A stretch of DNA of 64,000 nt, from the NCBI GenBank assembly GCA_035578175.1, contig JAQMRL010000008.1:64823041-64887040 (forward strand), in the 5' to 3' direction. How positions within the stretch are numbered: the first letter of the stretch is position 1; every line of letters begins with the position of its first letter. The stretch comes from Catonia carolina. Its lineage: Eukaryota; Arthropoda; Insecta; Hemiptera; Achilidae. This document shows positions 12,050 to 24,691 of the stretch, piece by piece. Position numbers and translations under genes: made by a program. Under the pieces are notes generated by a model. The model ran no database searches. It was given only the letters and a program-made list of their open reading frames with translations, and was not told where the DNA came from.

Positions 12050-13570
12050 ATTATATTATCAGAATGTACGAGGTCTTAGAACGAAGACAAAGGATTTTAA
12101 TTTATCTATTTTAAGGGGAGTTCATACCGAAAATTCAATTCCATGATCAATTTTTTGAATTTTATTGAATATATATATATATATATATATACTCGTATTT
12201 GGAATTTTCTGTTTAATTTGGAATAATGATGTATGCATATTTATGATCTCTTGAAGTATTTTAAATATTTCTTTTATAATAGGTCTCAGGTTCGGAATTT
12301 TGGACAGTGAAATTTTCAGACAGTTATTTATTTATTACTCTGAAACCACACAATCTAAAAGGCTGTGGAAGATGTCATTTTTCCCTAGTTTTCTATTGGA
12401 TTTGTACGTTATGTTTTTACATAGGTTGTATGTTATAATTGATTTTTTATAATGATTGAAAAGAGAAAAATCAGTTTTTCTGGTGTTATTTCTGTGTTTG
12501 TTATAACTGAATATTATTTATTTTAATTTGTAAACATGTTTTTCTTACAAAAGACCCATTTTCTCAGAAACCGCATAACATAAAGAAATGAATTTTTTAT
12601 TGTGTCTTCAGTAGGTTCTTGTGGTACTGTGGATCCTCGTACAGCATTGTACATGTGGAATTTTATGAAAAAAAATTTTTTAAATATTGGTCCCGTCAAA
12701 AAAATTCATAACATTTTTAAAAATTGTTATATTTTAATGTCTGAGGATCAGTAGTCTCTTCTTGTATACATAAATAATCCCTCAAAGTTACAGCTTTCAA
12801 ACATTAATAGTTACTGAGATAATGGGTTTCAAATTTTTCTAATTTAACAGTGGCGGGATACGCAGTATGAACTCCCCTTAAACGAAAGTTATGATGTTAT
12901 TGTATTAACTGAAACTTGGTTAAATTATATAATTAACGACGGCGAATTGTTTGATGATAGGTATTTATTTAGTTTTTCGGTGTGATAGAGATTATGACCT
13001 TACAGATATAAGTCGAGGTAGAGGGGTATTGATAGCGGTACAAAAGTCAAATCCTTTTATAAAAGAAACTCTATCTAATGTTTCCGCCCAGGAAAGGTAC
13101 GAATGTATTCAAGTAAAATTATTATTACCAGATGATACGGTTTATTTGGCTGCTGTTTACTTTAGCCCGTATTCTGATTTGTCCGATTTCACTAACTTCT
13201 TGGATTAACTGGTAAATAATATTGATTTAGTTCATTCTGATAATATGATTGTAGGGGATTTTAATTTGGGTGAAATTAATTGTCCAAACTATAGGTTAGA
13301 AAATGGTTCCAGTAAAGAAAAAATGTTGTACAATACGATGTCTTTTTTTAATTTAAATAAATGTACGTAATAATGTATTCAATGCTTATGGTAAACAATT
13401 AGATCTAATATTGAGTAGTGTTAGTATGGTAACTAGACGGGAGATTTATCCTGTGTTAGAGGAAGATTTGCATCACCCTGCACTAGTGTCAGACATAAAA
13501 TTACCTAAACCTTTTAGATTTGCACCCAGCAAATCGTTAGATCCAGTACTTTTAATTTGTTTTATTTGCC
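12050..13570 (+). mobile_element. LINE ORF2 endonuclease remnant (copy A), interrupted
   Basis: Broken frames carry the apurinic-type endonuclease of a Jockey-like LINE. The opening LYYQNVRGLRTKT motif is near 12,052, RGRGVLIAV near 13,015, and VGDFNLGEIN near 13,250. The frame runs on to LHHPALVSDIKLP near 13,500. A TTAA element splits it at 12,115-12,877. The reverse transcriptase is absent, so the element is truncated as well as mutated. Copy B is at 29,035-29,786. Confidence 0.75.
12115..12877. mobile_element. TTAA-specific (piggyBac-like) non-autonomous element
   Basis: 763 bases bounded by GGGGAGTTCATAC and its inverted copy GTATGAACTCCCC, with TTAA duplicated on both sides (12,111-12,114 and 12,878-12,881). 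Copy B has a single TTAA at the matching site (about 29,091-29,094), a clean empty site. TTAA duplication is typical of the piggyBac superfamily. There is no transposase, and a (TA)n stretch lies at 12,170-12,190. Confidence 0.85.
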
Positions 13571-14569
13571 TAAAGTAAAGATTGTGCAATACAGTAATTC
13601 TCTCTTAATAAAGGACATTATCCGTTTTTAATAAATGAAATCTGGAACTCGATCCTTTTTTTGATAATTACAAACAATTCTCATCAAAATGTTATCAGGC
13701 GCTCACCAACCATTAAATGACACAAATTTACAGAATAGACTCACATATTTTTCTTTCTTCCTTTCTCTCTTTCTTTTTTCTCTTTTTTCTCTTTTTTCTA
13801 CTGTTTCTTTTTTCCTGTTCTTTTTATTAATTTATTGATAAATAATATTGTTTTTGATCAAGTTTTGCTAAGCTGTAACGTCGTGTCAGCAGCCGTTATA
13901 TTTTTTTTGTTTGAATTCTTGTTCGATTGGCGCTTGATGTTATTTTTCCTGCTTTGTTTCCGTAAGCTAGAGATCTCTGTCGGACGACTACGTAACTTCT
14001 CCTCGTGGTCTGATACTTTGCAACCTGTATTATGATGTCGTCTTCGCCAGCTGATTGTATTGGGTAGACGAGTCCGTTTGCAGTCTTGGTTAGAACCGGT
14101 CACGTTATTATTAATGTAATATTCAGTTCATTTTATCTTTTACGGTTTTTCGTGAAAAACTCGATGCTTCTTATACCCAATTATTTGGTAAGTGTTGCTT
14201 TTGTTTATTTTTATTTTATTCAGGCAAAACTGAAAATTCTTACAGCTAATTTTAACTTGCCAATTTATTAGGGCGTGGTCGCCATTCTTGTATTTTTTTC
14301 AAGTAAAATCTGCATTTTTGTATTGAAACAAATTACTTTGTTTAATGAAAACCGGAACGAATCTGGTCATTCTTTTTAAGAAGAGTGTGTAAATTTTGTA
14401 ATTTCAATTTATTGTATGATTATGTTAATTAGAATGTCGTTATTGTTAATGGTTCGTTTGCATTACTTGCCTGTCTGTTAAAAATTATTGATTGCTCAAT
14501 GCTGTGTAACATGTTGTTAATTTGGCTTTTAATTTTTAATTTAAGGCGATTTAAAAAATAATTGTAGGT
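13571..14569. other. Intronic sequence, pyrimidine-rich, no gene
   Basis: Contains a TTTCTCTTTTTTCTC tract (13,745-13,830) and sequence shared with copy B on both sides of that copy's solo LTR. The uninterrupted CTTGGTTAGAACC at about 14,085-14,098 is the empty site for it. The open frames are short and shift between copies. Confidence 0.6.
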
Positions 14570-14955
14570 GCCGTTTTTGAGAAAATCGCATAAAAGTGAA
14601 AAATGACACGAATAAACTACTACTTCCAGTTGACCGATTTTAATGAAAATGTTCGTGTCGGGTCCGGTAGTAGTATCTAACATAAGTTTCAAGTTTCAAG
14701 TTTGTACAATGTACGATGTTCCGTTTCTGAGATATTTTGTTCACACATACACACACAGATACACACACACGCAGGCACGCGGATGCACGCACACACGCGC
14801 GCACACACACACGCAGAACAATCGCTAAAAACATATTTTTTGGGTTCAGGGGGTTTGAAAACGAGTAGATTCGGTGAAAACTCCATTTCGAAAAATCGAC
14901 ATGAAAACAATACTTTCCTTCCTATATATTCATATAGGCAAGTGAAAGTAAAAAA
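14570..14955 (-). repeat. R1 repeat, partial, inverted
   Basis: 5' third of the R1 family on the minus strand, including a degenerate CA/CG array at 14,745-14,820. It ends about 30 bases from the GNAT exon donor site. Copy B is at 32,390-32,762. Confidence 0.75.
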
Positions 14956-14985
14956 TGGTAAATTAATCATTCTTGAATAACTTAC

Positions 14986-15249
14986 AGAATCTGGGTATGC
15001 GATTTTATACGCTTCCTTTCTTGGTTTAAGGCATATTGCAATAGCTACAGTTTTCCCATTTTCTGATACAGCCCTTAGTGCAGTATTTTCTTTAAGTGCA
15101 GTTAAACAAATCCAATCATCATACAAAGGAAGTTTTCTAATGCCACATGCTTTAAACTAAGGCATGTCAGGGTAATACGTCTTTTCTAATATTTCATAAA
15201 CAGCTTCCTTGTGTTCTAATGTTGCCAATTCTATTGTATATCCTTTCAT
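14986..15249 (-). pseudogene. GNAT copy A, first coding exon with nonsense codon
   Basis: Minus-strand exon starting MKGYTIELATLEHKEA and ending ...KIAYPDS directly before a perfect GTAAGT donor (14,985 downward). The acceptor TTTTTTTTCAG lies at 15,265-15,275, so the exon starts in the 5' UTR at 15,264. The codon read as leucine in copy B (MPLFKACG) is TAG here (15,157-15,159), truncating the protein after about 30 residues. Neighbouring residues also differ (YPDMP versus AEMP). With the exon at 5,558-5,923 this would give a 209-residue enzyme if intact. No middle exon was found, and the phases agree without one. Confidence 0.75.
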
Positions 15250-15269
15250 TACTTTTCCTGCAAGCTGAA

Positions 15270-15765
15270 AAAAAATTATAATTTTTATTTTTACTCAATT
15301 ATTTCTGGAGACGTCAAACGTAAATTTATGTATTAAGATAATTTCTACGTTTTTAGATTGAACGGTTAATGATCTACATTCTTTTAAATTCTTCCACCAT
15401 TATAACAGGAGTTATAAAAGAACAAACTAATAGCGGTTTCTTACATTGTATTCGGAGCAATGTAAATTAAATTATAATATTTGCAGAGTTTCGTGATTTA
15501 AATTGTGCGTGAGGTATAGGGAATTTTCCGCTGAGTTGTTTCTTTTTGGGAAAAGTTGGCCGAGGAACAAGTATCACCTCAATGTTATATCATTTTTTGT
15601 AAAGTAATCACATATCTTGTAATATTAAAAGAAAACTTTGGTTTTTTGTTGACAGCCGTTTTTTCTTTTGAAGAAGATAGAAGTTGACTATCCTAGATCA
15701 TGTTAGAAATGAAAAGATTTTGAAGTAGTCGACAAAAAAGATTAATTGATAAAATTGAGGAGCCA
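15270..15765. other. Sequence upstream of GNAT copy A
   Basis: Presumed intron and 5' flank, matched by 33,080-33,550 in copy B. I could not place the 5'-UTR exon or promoter with confidence. Confidence 0.4.
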
Positions 15766-16015
15766 ATCATCTAGCACAGTTACCCTACCTACTAAAATTG
15801 CTGGAAAGCAGTTTGTTACAAAGGATTTGGGTATAGATAGCTAAACGAAAAAATTGAGGACGACCCAGAAAGGGGTGGACGCAATGTGTTATTATAGGTA
15901 TGGAGACGAGGAGTCTAAGGTCTGAAGATGTATTGAATAGAAATGAATGGCGTCATGGGTTGCGGTAAATGATCGATCTCAGTCAAACGGCCTCTACATT
16001 AAATAAAAATAAATA
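15766..16015 (+). mobile_element. LINE 3' end fragment (copy A)
   Basis: Degenerate coding tail resembling ...RKGWTQCVIIGMETRSL and EDVLNRNEWRHGLR, typical of the extreme C-terminus of RTE-like LINE reverse transcriptases, followed by an AAATAAATAAATA tail. Copy B is at 33,553-33,822. Confidence 0.6.
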
Positions 16016-16424
16016 AATAAGTATATAATTAATTTATTTTGTTTTGAGAAATACTCATACAAGGAGGTACAAAGTTACAGAGAAAACATTTATAAAACAA
16101 AAAAAAATTCAAAAAATTCCTGATTTAAAAATAATTTAAATAGACTAAGTAGAGCACAATGCACTATACAAAAGGAAATTAAAGAATTATATTTAATCTA
16201 AATTAACCTTCAGCAAATCGTCTTCAAACTAAAAGAAATTTTCATTATCATTAACAACCATGCAAATGCAGATAATACTATTAATTTATCAACACACACG
16301 TACGCGCACGCGCGCGGATACACACACACACACACACAAACACACACAAGCACACCGGCATACTCACTCAAACAAATAGAAAAAATACGATAATATAATG
16401 TTAAAATATAATACCCTATCCCGT

Positions 16425-16797
16425 TGAGCACAAAAAATGTAGTAAGTGTGGCTATTTAAAAAAAAAATCGAAGGACCGTTTTTGAGAAAATCGCAAAAAA
16501 ATAAAAAATGACACGAATAAACTATTACTTCCGGTTGACCGATTTTGATGAAAATGTTCGCGTCGGGTCCTCTAGTAGTATCTAACTTAAGTGTCAAGTT
16601 TCAAGTTCGTACGATGTTCCGTTCTTGAGATATTGTGCACACACACACACACACAGACTAATCGCTACAGACATGATTTTTGGGTTCACGGGGTTCTGAA
16701 AACGTGTAGATCGGCTGAAAACTCGATTTCAAAAAGATAGACATGAAAACAATACTTTCATTCCTATATATTCATATAGGCAAGAAAAAGTAAATAT
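16425..16797 (-). repeat. R1 repeat, partial, inverted
   Basis: 5' part of the R1 family on the minus strand with a short (CA)n. It lies at the right edge of segmental copy A and has no counterpart in copy B at this place. Confidence 0.7.
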
Positions 16798-16967
16798 ATT
16801 CAGAACACAAATTCGTTCCTGGTTGATGCAGAACCCGTTTTAAGAGACAGAAGAATTTTTGGCAGGTCGGGTCGACATAGCTTTTTAACTATGATTGTCA
16901 GTTTTATTTGTTATATGATTTTTATAAGTGTACCATAATTATATTTTTGTGTTAATTTATATGTGTA

Positions 16968-17890
16968 TTACTTTCTCTTGCCTATATGAATATATAGGAA
17001 GGAAAGTATTGTTTTCATGTCGATTTTTCGAAACCGAGTTTTCACCGGATCTATACGTTTTCAGACCCCCTGAACCCAAAAAACATGTTTTTAGCGATTG
17101 GTCTGTGTGTGTGTCTGTGTGTGAACAGAATATCTCAAGAATGGAACATCGTACGAACTTGAAACTTAAGTTACATACCACTACCGGACCCGACACGAAC
17201 ATTTTCATCAAAATCGGTCAACCGGAAGTAGTAGTTTATCGTATAATTTTTCACTTTTTTGCAATTTTCTCAAAAACTGGTCCTACGATTTTTTTAAAAA
17301 TCGCCTGGTTTACTAAATTTTCTATTCTCTACAAGATACGGTAGGCGCCATGTTTGCTGAAATTCTGGGTCAGGCTGTTTTTACGTAAAATGTTTGTTTC
17401 TTTTAAGATTACGGCTTTAATATGCATTTTAGCGTAAAAATGTATGTAATAAAACTTGTAAAAAATTTAAAAATCTACAACTTTTAATTTATAACATTTT
17501 TTTGTATAACGCTTAGTTTAGCGGTAATTAGCGATTTTCTGTTTTTTCTCACGAAAACATGTGAAAAATTGATTTTTTTAAGATTTCGGCCTTAGTATGT
17601 ATTTTACGACAAAAGTGTATATAATAAAATTTATAGGAAATTTAAAGATCTACAACTTTTATTATTAGAATGTTTTGGTACAGTGCCTAGTTTAGCGTGA
17701 AAGAGTGATTTTCCGTATTTTTAAGCCAAACTGAGGTTGATTTTCATTTTGCTTTTTTCATATATGATTAAAATTAGGTTATGTTTATTGAGGTTAGTTT
17801 TTTGATTATTTCTAATGTTTTATTACTAATGTTAGGTTTATTGTTAATTATTTGCATTGGTAAGAGAAAGTTGTGTGTGTTTCAAACCAG
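16968..17890 (+). repeat. R1 repeat, near full length
   Basis: Same start (ACTTTCTCTTGCC) and order as 6,298-7,372, with a very short GT array (about 17,102-17,122). It therefore shows the array length varies strongly between copies. Confidence 0.75.
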
Positions 17891-17974
17891 ATTTTTTTTG
17901 TCTAAATTGTAGTCTATTGTTTGTAAATTGTATTGGCGCTGTCTATTCTGTGTTATCAGTCATCGAATAAAGAT

Positions 17975-18027
17975 TTATTATTATTATTATTATTATTATT
18001 ATGATCATCATCATTATTATTATTATT
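17975..18027. repeat. (TTA)n microsatellite
   Basis: ATT/TTA trinucleotide array with a short ATC interruption, joining R1-flanking sequence to repeat C. Confidence 0.9.
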
Positions 18028-19075
18028 GTACAGCATTACTGGAACAGTGATAATCCTGTAAAATTTCAACTGAGTTTCTTCCCGAACTCAATTTTCGATT
18101 TCACGATTATAACTTTGAAATCTCCGCTACAAAGACGAAATTTATGACTTTGATGATAGAGAAAATCCCGTAAGAACTAAATAGACTTATCAATGGGTAC
18201 CTGATAGAGCAGGTACAACATTTTGAATTTCTGGGATGTGATTTAACCTATGCTAGAAGTGCAGATAATTATAATTGAGCGATATATCCGTTTATATCAT
18301 CAGTATATCAGTATATCTGTGGGAGTATATCACTGGGTAAAAAATACCTCGATAAGAAACTAAAATAATAAATTATTAATAATAATCAGTATTAGTGATC
18401 TTTATTTAAATAGTTCATTAAATCCGTTGAGTCTTAAATGTTCTCCAAAAAATCCTGCATTTTTGAAAATGAACTATTTAAACAACTTTGGTATGTTATG
18501 ATTTCTGATTTTTACTCCGTACGATTGTTTTTTTAATTATGGACACAGTTTATCGAAGACAAAAAGTTTTGTCTTCGTAGAAATAAACTACAAGATTAAT
18601 TAATTGCACCATTATAAGAATTTAATGGTAAGCCTATACTTCAACAGGAACATAATATAAAATATACTCAAAAAAAGAATTGTTAATTTAAATATTCCTT
18701 ACACGTGCACAAATTATGAAGGCTGTAGTTTTATTATTTATAATATACTTATAATTATTGTAAATATATTTATATAAAATAATAATATTATTTAAATTTA
18801 TAATTTTATAATATACCTCTGAAGCAGATGGGTACAAATCGTAGAACACCTCGTTAACTATTAGTATTAACGTAAAAATACTTACTGCACTGTCTTCTTA
18901 AATTGGCGACAAAAAGTTTCCAATTTTGGTAATCATTGACTTTATCAAAGACCATGTCTTTTGTTATTATGCAAATTATTTCGCGCATTATCTTTTTTCT
19001 CATTTGCGTAATTGAGTTTTAAAATGAAAACACTATTTTTATACAATATATTTTATAATTTATAATTCACTAACC
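18028..19075 (+). repeat. Repeat C, copy 1
   Basis: Starts GTACAGCATTACTGGAACAG and matches 53,562-54,515 and, in part, 63,670-64,000 in order. No coding capacity is recognised. In two of three copies it follows a TTA-rich LINE-like tail. Confidence 0.7.
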
Positions 19076-19079
19076 AGTA

Positions 19080-19500
19080 GTATTATAGTGGTGATACTGC
19101 GTCATCCAGCGCACCTCACGCTGAATCCGTGGGTCCGAACAATCACTTTACACATTCTTATCTCGGGTAGACCACGTGGCCACGCTCTTAACCAATCAGG
19201 GAGCACCGTGGGTGGGGGGGGGCACCCAATCAGGGAACACCGTCATCAGTGTCACATGACTTGCTTGACCAATCAGGGAACACGGTAATCAGCCTTTAAG
19301 CCCCGCCTTCTTCCTGTAGGGGCGATGGTGCGGGTGATATACTGGCAGAATGAGGATACACCGCCATCTTGTTTCCTTCTTCGGGGAACACCGTTATCAG
19401 TATCACTTGTGTATATGGTGGCCAAGCATCAATGAGCGCACCGCGCGCTGAATCCGTGGGATCCTCTTTCGACCCGACACTATCAGTGTCACTTGCGTAT
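19080..19500. repeat. GC-richer block with repeated CCAATCAGGG motifs
   Basis: ACCAATCAGGGA-type motifs occur at about 19,189, 19,226 and 19,269, each followed by CACCG or CACGG. GCTGAATCCGTGGG is repeated at about 19,121 and 19,449. It is locally much richer in GC than its flanks. Function unknown. Confidence 0.5.
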
Positions 19501-19529
19501 ATCGGAAGAATACACTTGCGTATATCGAA

Positions 19530-19665
19530 TACGTAAGTCGAAGAAATTTCATTTCAGATGATTGTAATCTACTCTCCTCTCGCTTTGATAGCACCCAAGT
19601 GTCGCTGCCATAGAGTAGGGTGGCACTGCTATTGTTTTATAAAATCTTACTCTCGTTTTGTATAA
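19530..19665 (-). mobile_element. LINE reverse-transcriptase C-terminal fragment
   Basis: Minus-strand frame reads LLYGSDTWVLSKREESRLQ then SSEMKFLR, with one frameshift upstream. This is the post-catalytic region of an RTE-like LINE. Only about 45 codons survive. Confidence 0.6.
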
Positions 19666-19865
19666 TATCACAGTATTTATGGTTCTTATTCCAAAATTTT
19701 TATTCTTCTTTGTATCACACATAATTAGCCATTAATTATGTTGCTAATAAATTAATGTATATTTAAAAGAAGCAAGGATAATAGTATATCTTAAATATTC
19801 GTTAAAAATAATCGTTGTAAAAAACAAAAGAAAACAATCAATTAAATGTATCTGTTAGCTCATAA

Positions 19866-19867
<2 letters not shown>

Positions 19868-19934
<67 letters not shown>

Positions 19935-19945
19935 TGTATATATAT
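19868..19945. repeat. (AT)n microsatellite
   Basis: About 70 bases of alternating AT, expanded from the roughly 16-base array at the matching place in copy A (about 130-148). Confidence 0.95.
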
Positions 19946-20363
19946 ATTAATGGTACCGACATAATAGTGATACACTTTTATGTATGTTTGTGTCGGCAAA
20001 ATTGTAGTAAATGTTTATGGGGGGAAAAGTTTGTTAGTTGTCCAAATAGCTCATTAAATGCAAAATTAATGTGTCGGTGTTTAAGTAAGCAATCACTACA
20101 CCATATATTAACTTGTATTGTTTGTAGTAATTGCTTACACGTGTCTAGGAATATTTAACGGAAAATGAAACCTTCGAAAGTTAAAAGAAGGGTTCTCATT
20201 GGTCCGACGTCATACACAGTGGGTTTGGGGTTGTACCAAGTTTTCTTAATAGAGGGCAATTTAAATTTTTAAATACGTAGATTATAGCTTGATTTCGATA
20301 CAGTTAGTCGTAATTTCAAAATGGCATGATTTTAAGATGCTTGGCGTGATATGAGTGTAACAG
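19946..20363. other. Copy-B-specific sequence, no feature recognised
   Basis: No match elsewhere in the window and no convincing gene. A 74-codon plus-strand frame at 19,934-20,158 has no recognised similarity. Confidence 0.4.
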
Positions 20364-21384
20364 TATTTACATTATTATTTTAGTTATTCGATTTAAATTT
20401 ACTTGATATAGGCGCGTAATTTAATAATTTATATTTTGAGCTGCGGAGAACTTCAGTGTTATGTATCAGGTTTTTATAAAGAAATAATATAAAATTTAAA
20501 TTGCTAATATTTTGCATCTTGTACTCATCAATTGTTTAAGTATAATTAAATATTTAAATAATATCATAAAATTAATATGTGTTTTTTATTTTTGTTCTGC
20601 ATTGCATGAATGTTTTCATTCCTCTCAAATTATTTGTTGAATTCCACATATTTGAAAAAAAAATCGATTTAAATTGTTTTTTTTAAATTGTATGTTACCA
20701 TACAAATTTTTAATGTTACAGCTTATTAAGATTTAACGATAACTTCTATTCAGTGATTATAATGAGGTATTGCAAAATCCCTAAAGAAATATTTTATACT
20801 TCTAATGGCAGAGGAGGAGGAAGAGCCTAGAGCGGCATCTCGAAGGAACTGTCCTGCACGCTCATATGCAGTGAAGTGGCAATTCCACCAATGAGCTTAA
20901 TATGCGCAGCCAGAGGGTTTTCTTAACTACTGGCAAACTTCATGGCTTGCAGTAAGATAACTTCTATGTATATCAACGGAAAAGTATAGAATTTACTAGA
21001 TCAGCATTACATTATCATTAAGTAATTAACTAATTATGTATGTAATGTCCGTGTAAAATGTTAAACTGTGTCGCCAGTGAGGAAATTATGAGAATTATGT
21101 GTCTGGGCTGAAAACAGCGTAAGGTGTCTTTGAACCTGTTGATGAGACTCCACCCTCCTGGGAAACCTGTAAATAACGTGGGATCCGGTGGTGTGGTGAT
21201 CCGGTATGAATTATGTTGTGAGGGGGAAGAAACTGTCTTTAACATTATTTTTGAATGCAATGCCTTAACTGGAACGTGGTACACAATCTTCGGGTGATTG
21301 AACCGGGAGGGCAGTCTCCCACAAAAATTTATGATAGGTAGCCTCCAAAATCTTGTGTAAAAGAGAAGTCTATTTGCTAAGTGT
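20364..21384. other. Non-coding stretch shared with copy A
   Basis: Counterpart of 4,339-5,380. The minus-strand 120-codon frame (21,030-21,392) runs into the solo LTR, so its N-terminus is not conserved. Confidence 0.4.
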
Positions 21385-22592
21385 TGTAACATTTGTAAGC
21401 AATGTTACATAGTTGCCTTCGTTTTATAATTCATCTACTGCGCTGTAGGCTTCTGCCATCTTGTGTTGGTTCTATGCACTACGTCGTGTGTATCGTTTCT
21501 GGTTCGGTTTGGAGGGGGGGAGCCGGTTTCTGTGCTCAGCTGTTTCGTGCACTGTACCGTTCTCTTCTTGAAAAATGTAGCAGCCATTGCAGTTCTATCC
21601 TTTTTCTCCGTAATTGTTTTTACAGTTTTACCGGATAAAATTTTTTTAAATTATGGCTTGATCTGTTGTTTTCTTCGCCCATTCTATGGGTCCCAGTTCG
21701 AGTACCACTACTAGTATAATGTAACTAAATCCATCCAACATGGTTTTTGGATCTGTAAAACTTTTCTACTACACCGATACCATATGCAAATTGTGATAAT
21801 AGGAAAATGTACCTTTGTGTATTCTTCGACATACCAAGTTTTGCCTGTCTCAACAGTGTTTCACATCATACTGATGAAAATATAGTTTCATCGTAATTAT
21901 GCAATATTATTAAAACCCAAAGTGTTAAGCATACAAGGTTAAGTGGTTTATTTTATTGATCTCAGCGTACCGGTATGTAGATGAAATTAATTTTATTTAT
22001 GATTATTTTACTCTTGTTCGTGATGAAGATTTTTGAAAAACAATTTTCTGGTCGTTGAATTTTGTTTTTAACTTGTATGAACTTAAATTTATTGAAAACC
22101 TTTTGAAATTATCTGAGAGTAACATTAAATTTTCTTAATACTTGAGCTTATTTAATTTTGTTTTTAACGTGTATGAACTTAAATTCATTGAAAACTTTTG
22201 AAATTATCTGAGAGTAACATTAAATTTTCTTAATATTTGAGCATATTTAAATTTAAACTTCTGGAAAAACTTAAATTTTATTTTTTTAAAAAAAATGTAA
22301 AGTAATTATTTAAAAGTTTATACATTTACTTATATTATTCAAGTTTTCTTTAGACCTATACAAATTTTCTTTTAAGGGTATATCAAATGAATTAATTTTA
22401 AAGGTACTAAATATTCTTATTATTATTGATGATAATTTGGTAATTATTACTATATTTATTAAATACTTTGTTATTTTCTGCATTTCTTGAATTTTATTTG
22501 TATGCCACCACAACGTCCAAAATTTTTTTCTTGATCCTTCGCCAAGCTTGCCAAAAGGGGATAGTTTTACCTGGAGGCAAGAGGGGATTACA
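21385..22592. mobile_element. Solo LTR
   Basis: Begins TGTAACATTTGTAAGC, ends GGGGATTACA, and is flanked by the 4-base duplication GTGT (21,381-21,384 and 22,593-22,596). Copy A is uninterrupted here except for one mismatch (GTGA at about 5,368). No internal genes, so it probably arose by LTR-LTR recombination. Confidence 0.75.
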
Positions 22593-22793
22593 GTGTACAA
22601 TAAAAGATAGAGTGGTACGATAGGCTCTCAAGAACTGCAGAACTGAGGAACTGAAAGGACTGTCCAATACGTCCTGGGTATTTGATCAATACATGAAGCA
22701 AATAGTATTTTTGACAATAATTTTATTATAAACCATCTTCAGAGTGGTTGTACAAGTACTGAATAGAAAGGAAAAAAGAAAATAAATAATATT

Positions 22794-23159
22794 TTATTTA
22801 ACAGACCTTCTCAACAACTTAAATACTTTCTGATAAATTGTAAAAGAAGTATCTGGTGGCGCTGGTAATTTAAAAGTTGGGTCATGATTTAAATAATCCT
22901 TGTAGTGAAATCTGTAAAGGCATTTCCAATTCTCCTTAATAAGTACTTGCTCTTGTGCATGTACAGTCGGCACGCCAAACAAATTGTCATAACCAAGTTC
23001 CTTGGTTAATTCTTCAGTCGCCTGAACCAATTTTGTTGCCAAACCTTTATTACGATGATTTTTATGCACAGCACCTATTGTACAGTATACTGAATTATTT
23101 TCTAGTCTTGTGTATAATCCGTTTGAATCCTTGTCAATGTAATTCAAAAATTTTCCCAT
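22794..23159 (-). CDS. GNAT (arylalkylamine N-acetyltransferase-like) copy B, last exon
   Basis: C-terminal exon of the intact GNAT copy, 121 codons plus stop, acceptor TTGTTTCAG at 23,160 upward. It holds the acetyl-CoA binding loop HRNKGLATKLV, a conserved helix TEELTKELGYDNL, and the tail LRRSVK. It joins in phase 0 to 32,798-33,061, giving MKGYTI...KIAYQDS|MEKFL-like order and a 209-residue cytosolic enzyme, within the usual size of insect aaNATs. The start is in the other exon. The intron is about 9.6 kb and packed with transposons. Which amine it acetylates cannot be told. A missed small middle exon is possible. Confidence 0.75.
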   Translation of the reverse strand: MGKFLNYIDKDSNGLYTRLENNSVYCTIGAVHKNHRNKGLATKLVQATEELTKELGYDNLFGVPTVHAQEQVLIKENWKCLYRFHYKDYLNHDPTFKLPAPPDTSFTIYQKVFKLLRRSVK

Positions 23160-23535
23160 CTGAAACAATTTTAGAAGACTCTTAAGTATCTAGCTACCTA
23201 AATTATGTAATTTATTTTACAGTTATAATAACATTTACTTGCTCATTTTTAATTTTTTTTTGCATCAACTGTTTGGTCTTTAGTGGATTGCAGTACATTA
23301 TCAGTGGATTTAAATATACAATAACCTATAGAACTCTAGCCGAGTTGTCCACTTTGCGTCCGTGCACGCTGATTGCCACCTCACGGAAACAGCTAAAAAA
23401 ATACTTAAAAAAAGTAGTATTTTATGTGTTTTAAGAAACCCCTTTTATAATTTTCCTTAATTAAATTGTTAGTAAAAGTTTTAGCTGCACTTCTTTGTGC
23501 AACAATCTTTTGCTACAAAAATTGACGGGTTTATA

Positions 23536-24520
23536 CTTTCTCTTGCCTATATGAATAAATAGGAATGAAAGTATTATTTTCATGTCGAATTTTCGAAATC
23601 GAGTTTACACCGGATCGATACGTTTTCAGACCCCTGAACCCAAAAAACATGTTTTTACGATTGGCCTGTGTGTGTATGTGTGTGTGTGTATGTGTGTGTG
23701 TGTGTGTGTGAGTGTGTGTGTATGGGTGTGTGTGTGTGTATGTGTGTATGAACAGAATATCTCAAGAACGGAACGTTGTACGAACTTGAAACTTGAAACT
23801 TAAGTTAGATACTGCTACCGGACCCGACACGAACAATTTCATCAAAATCGGTCAACCGGAAGTAGTAGTTTATTCGTGTCATTTTTCACTTTTTTGCGAT
23901 TTTCTCAAAAACAGCTCCTACGCCTTTTTAAACATCGCCTAATTTCTAAATTTTTAATGCTGTACAAGATAGGGTAGGGGCCATGACTACTGAACTTCTT
24001 GAAGAGGCTGTTTTCACTTAAAAAATGGTTTTTTAAGATTGCGACTTTAATATGCATTTTAGCGGAAAAATGTACTAAATAATAGTTGTAGAGAATTATA
24101 AATCCTACAACTTTTATTTATAAAATTTTCATGTATAACGCTTAGTTTAGCGATAAATAGCGATTTTCTTTTTTTTACTCACGAAAACATGTAAAAAATT
24201 GATTTTTTACGATATCAGCCTTAGTATGAATTTTACGACAAAGGTGTATATAATCAAATATTTAGTAAATTAAGATCTACAACTTCAATTAGAAAATGCT
24301 TCTCTACAGAACCTAGTTTAGCGTGAATGAGTGATTTTTCGTATTTTTAAGCCAAACTGAGGTTGATTTTCATTTTGCGTCTTTGACTCATGATTAAAAT
24401 TAGGTTATGTTTATTGAGGTTATTTTCTTGTTTATTGTCAACATTTTATTACTAATGTTAGGTTATATTGGTTATTATTTGCATTGACAAGAGATAGTCG
24501 TGTGAGTGTTTCACACCAGA
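23536..24520 (+). repeat. R1 repeat, near full length (copy B)
   Basis: Counterpart of 6,298-7,372. Its GT array (23,667-23,749) is about half as long and has several TATG interruptions. Confidence 0.75.
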
Positions 24521-24691
24521 TTTTTATATTTCGTGTAACACATTTACGTTTGAATTACTAGGTCTCAGTGAAAACTTTACGGTTCCAGCAATCCTGAAAA
24601 TTATTGGCTTGAAATGGTTTATAAATTTTATTTAAGAGTTAATTTTTGAGAAAATAGTTTTTTTGCATTCACAAAAATTTAAAATTTAAAA

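Noticed and set aside
14689..15126. A 145-codon single-exon gene starting MYDDWICL
   Set aside because: It starts after the nonsense codon of the GNAT exon and reads through the donor site into the R1 repeat.
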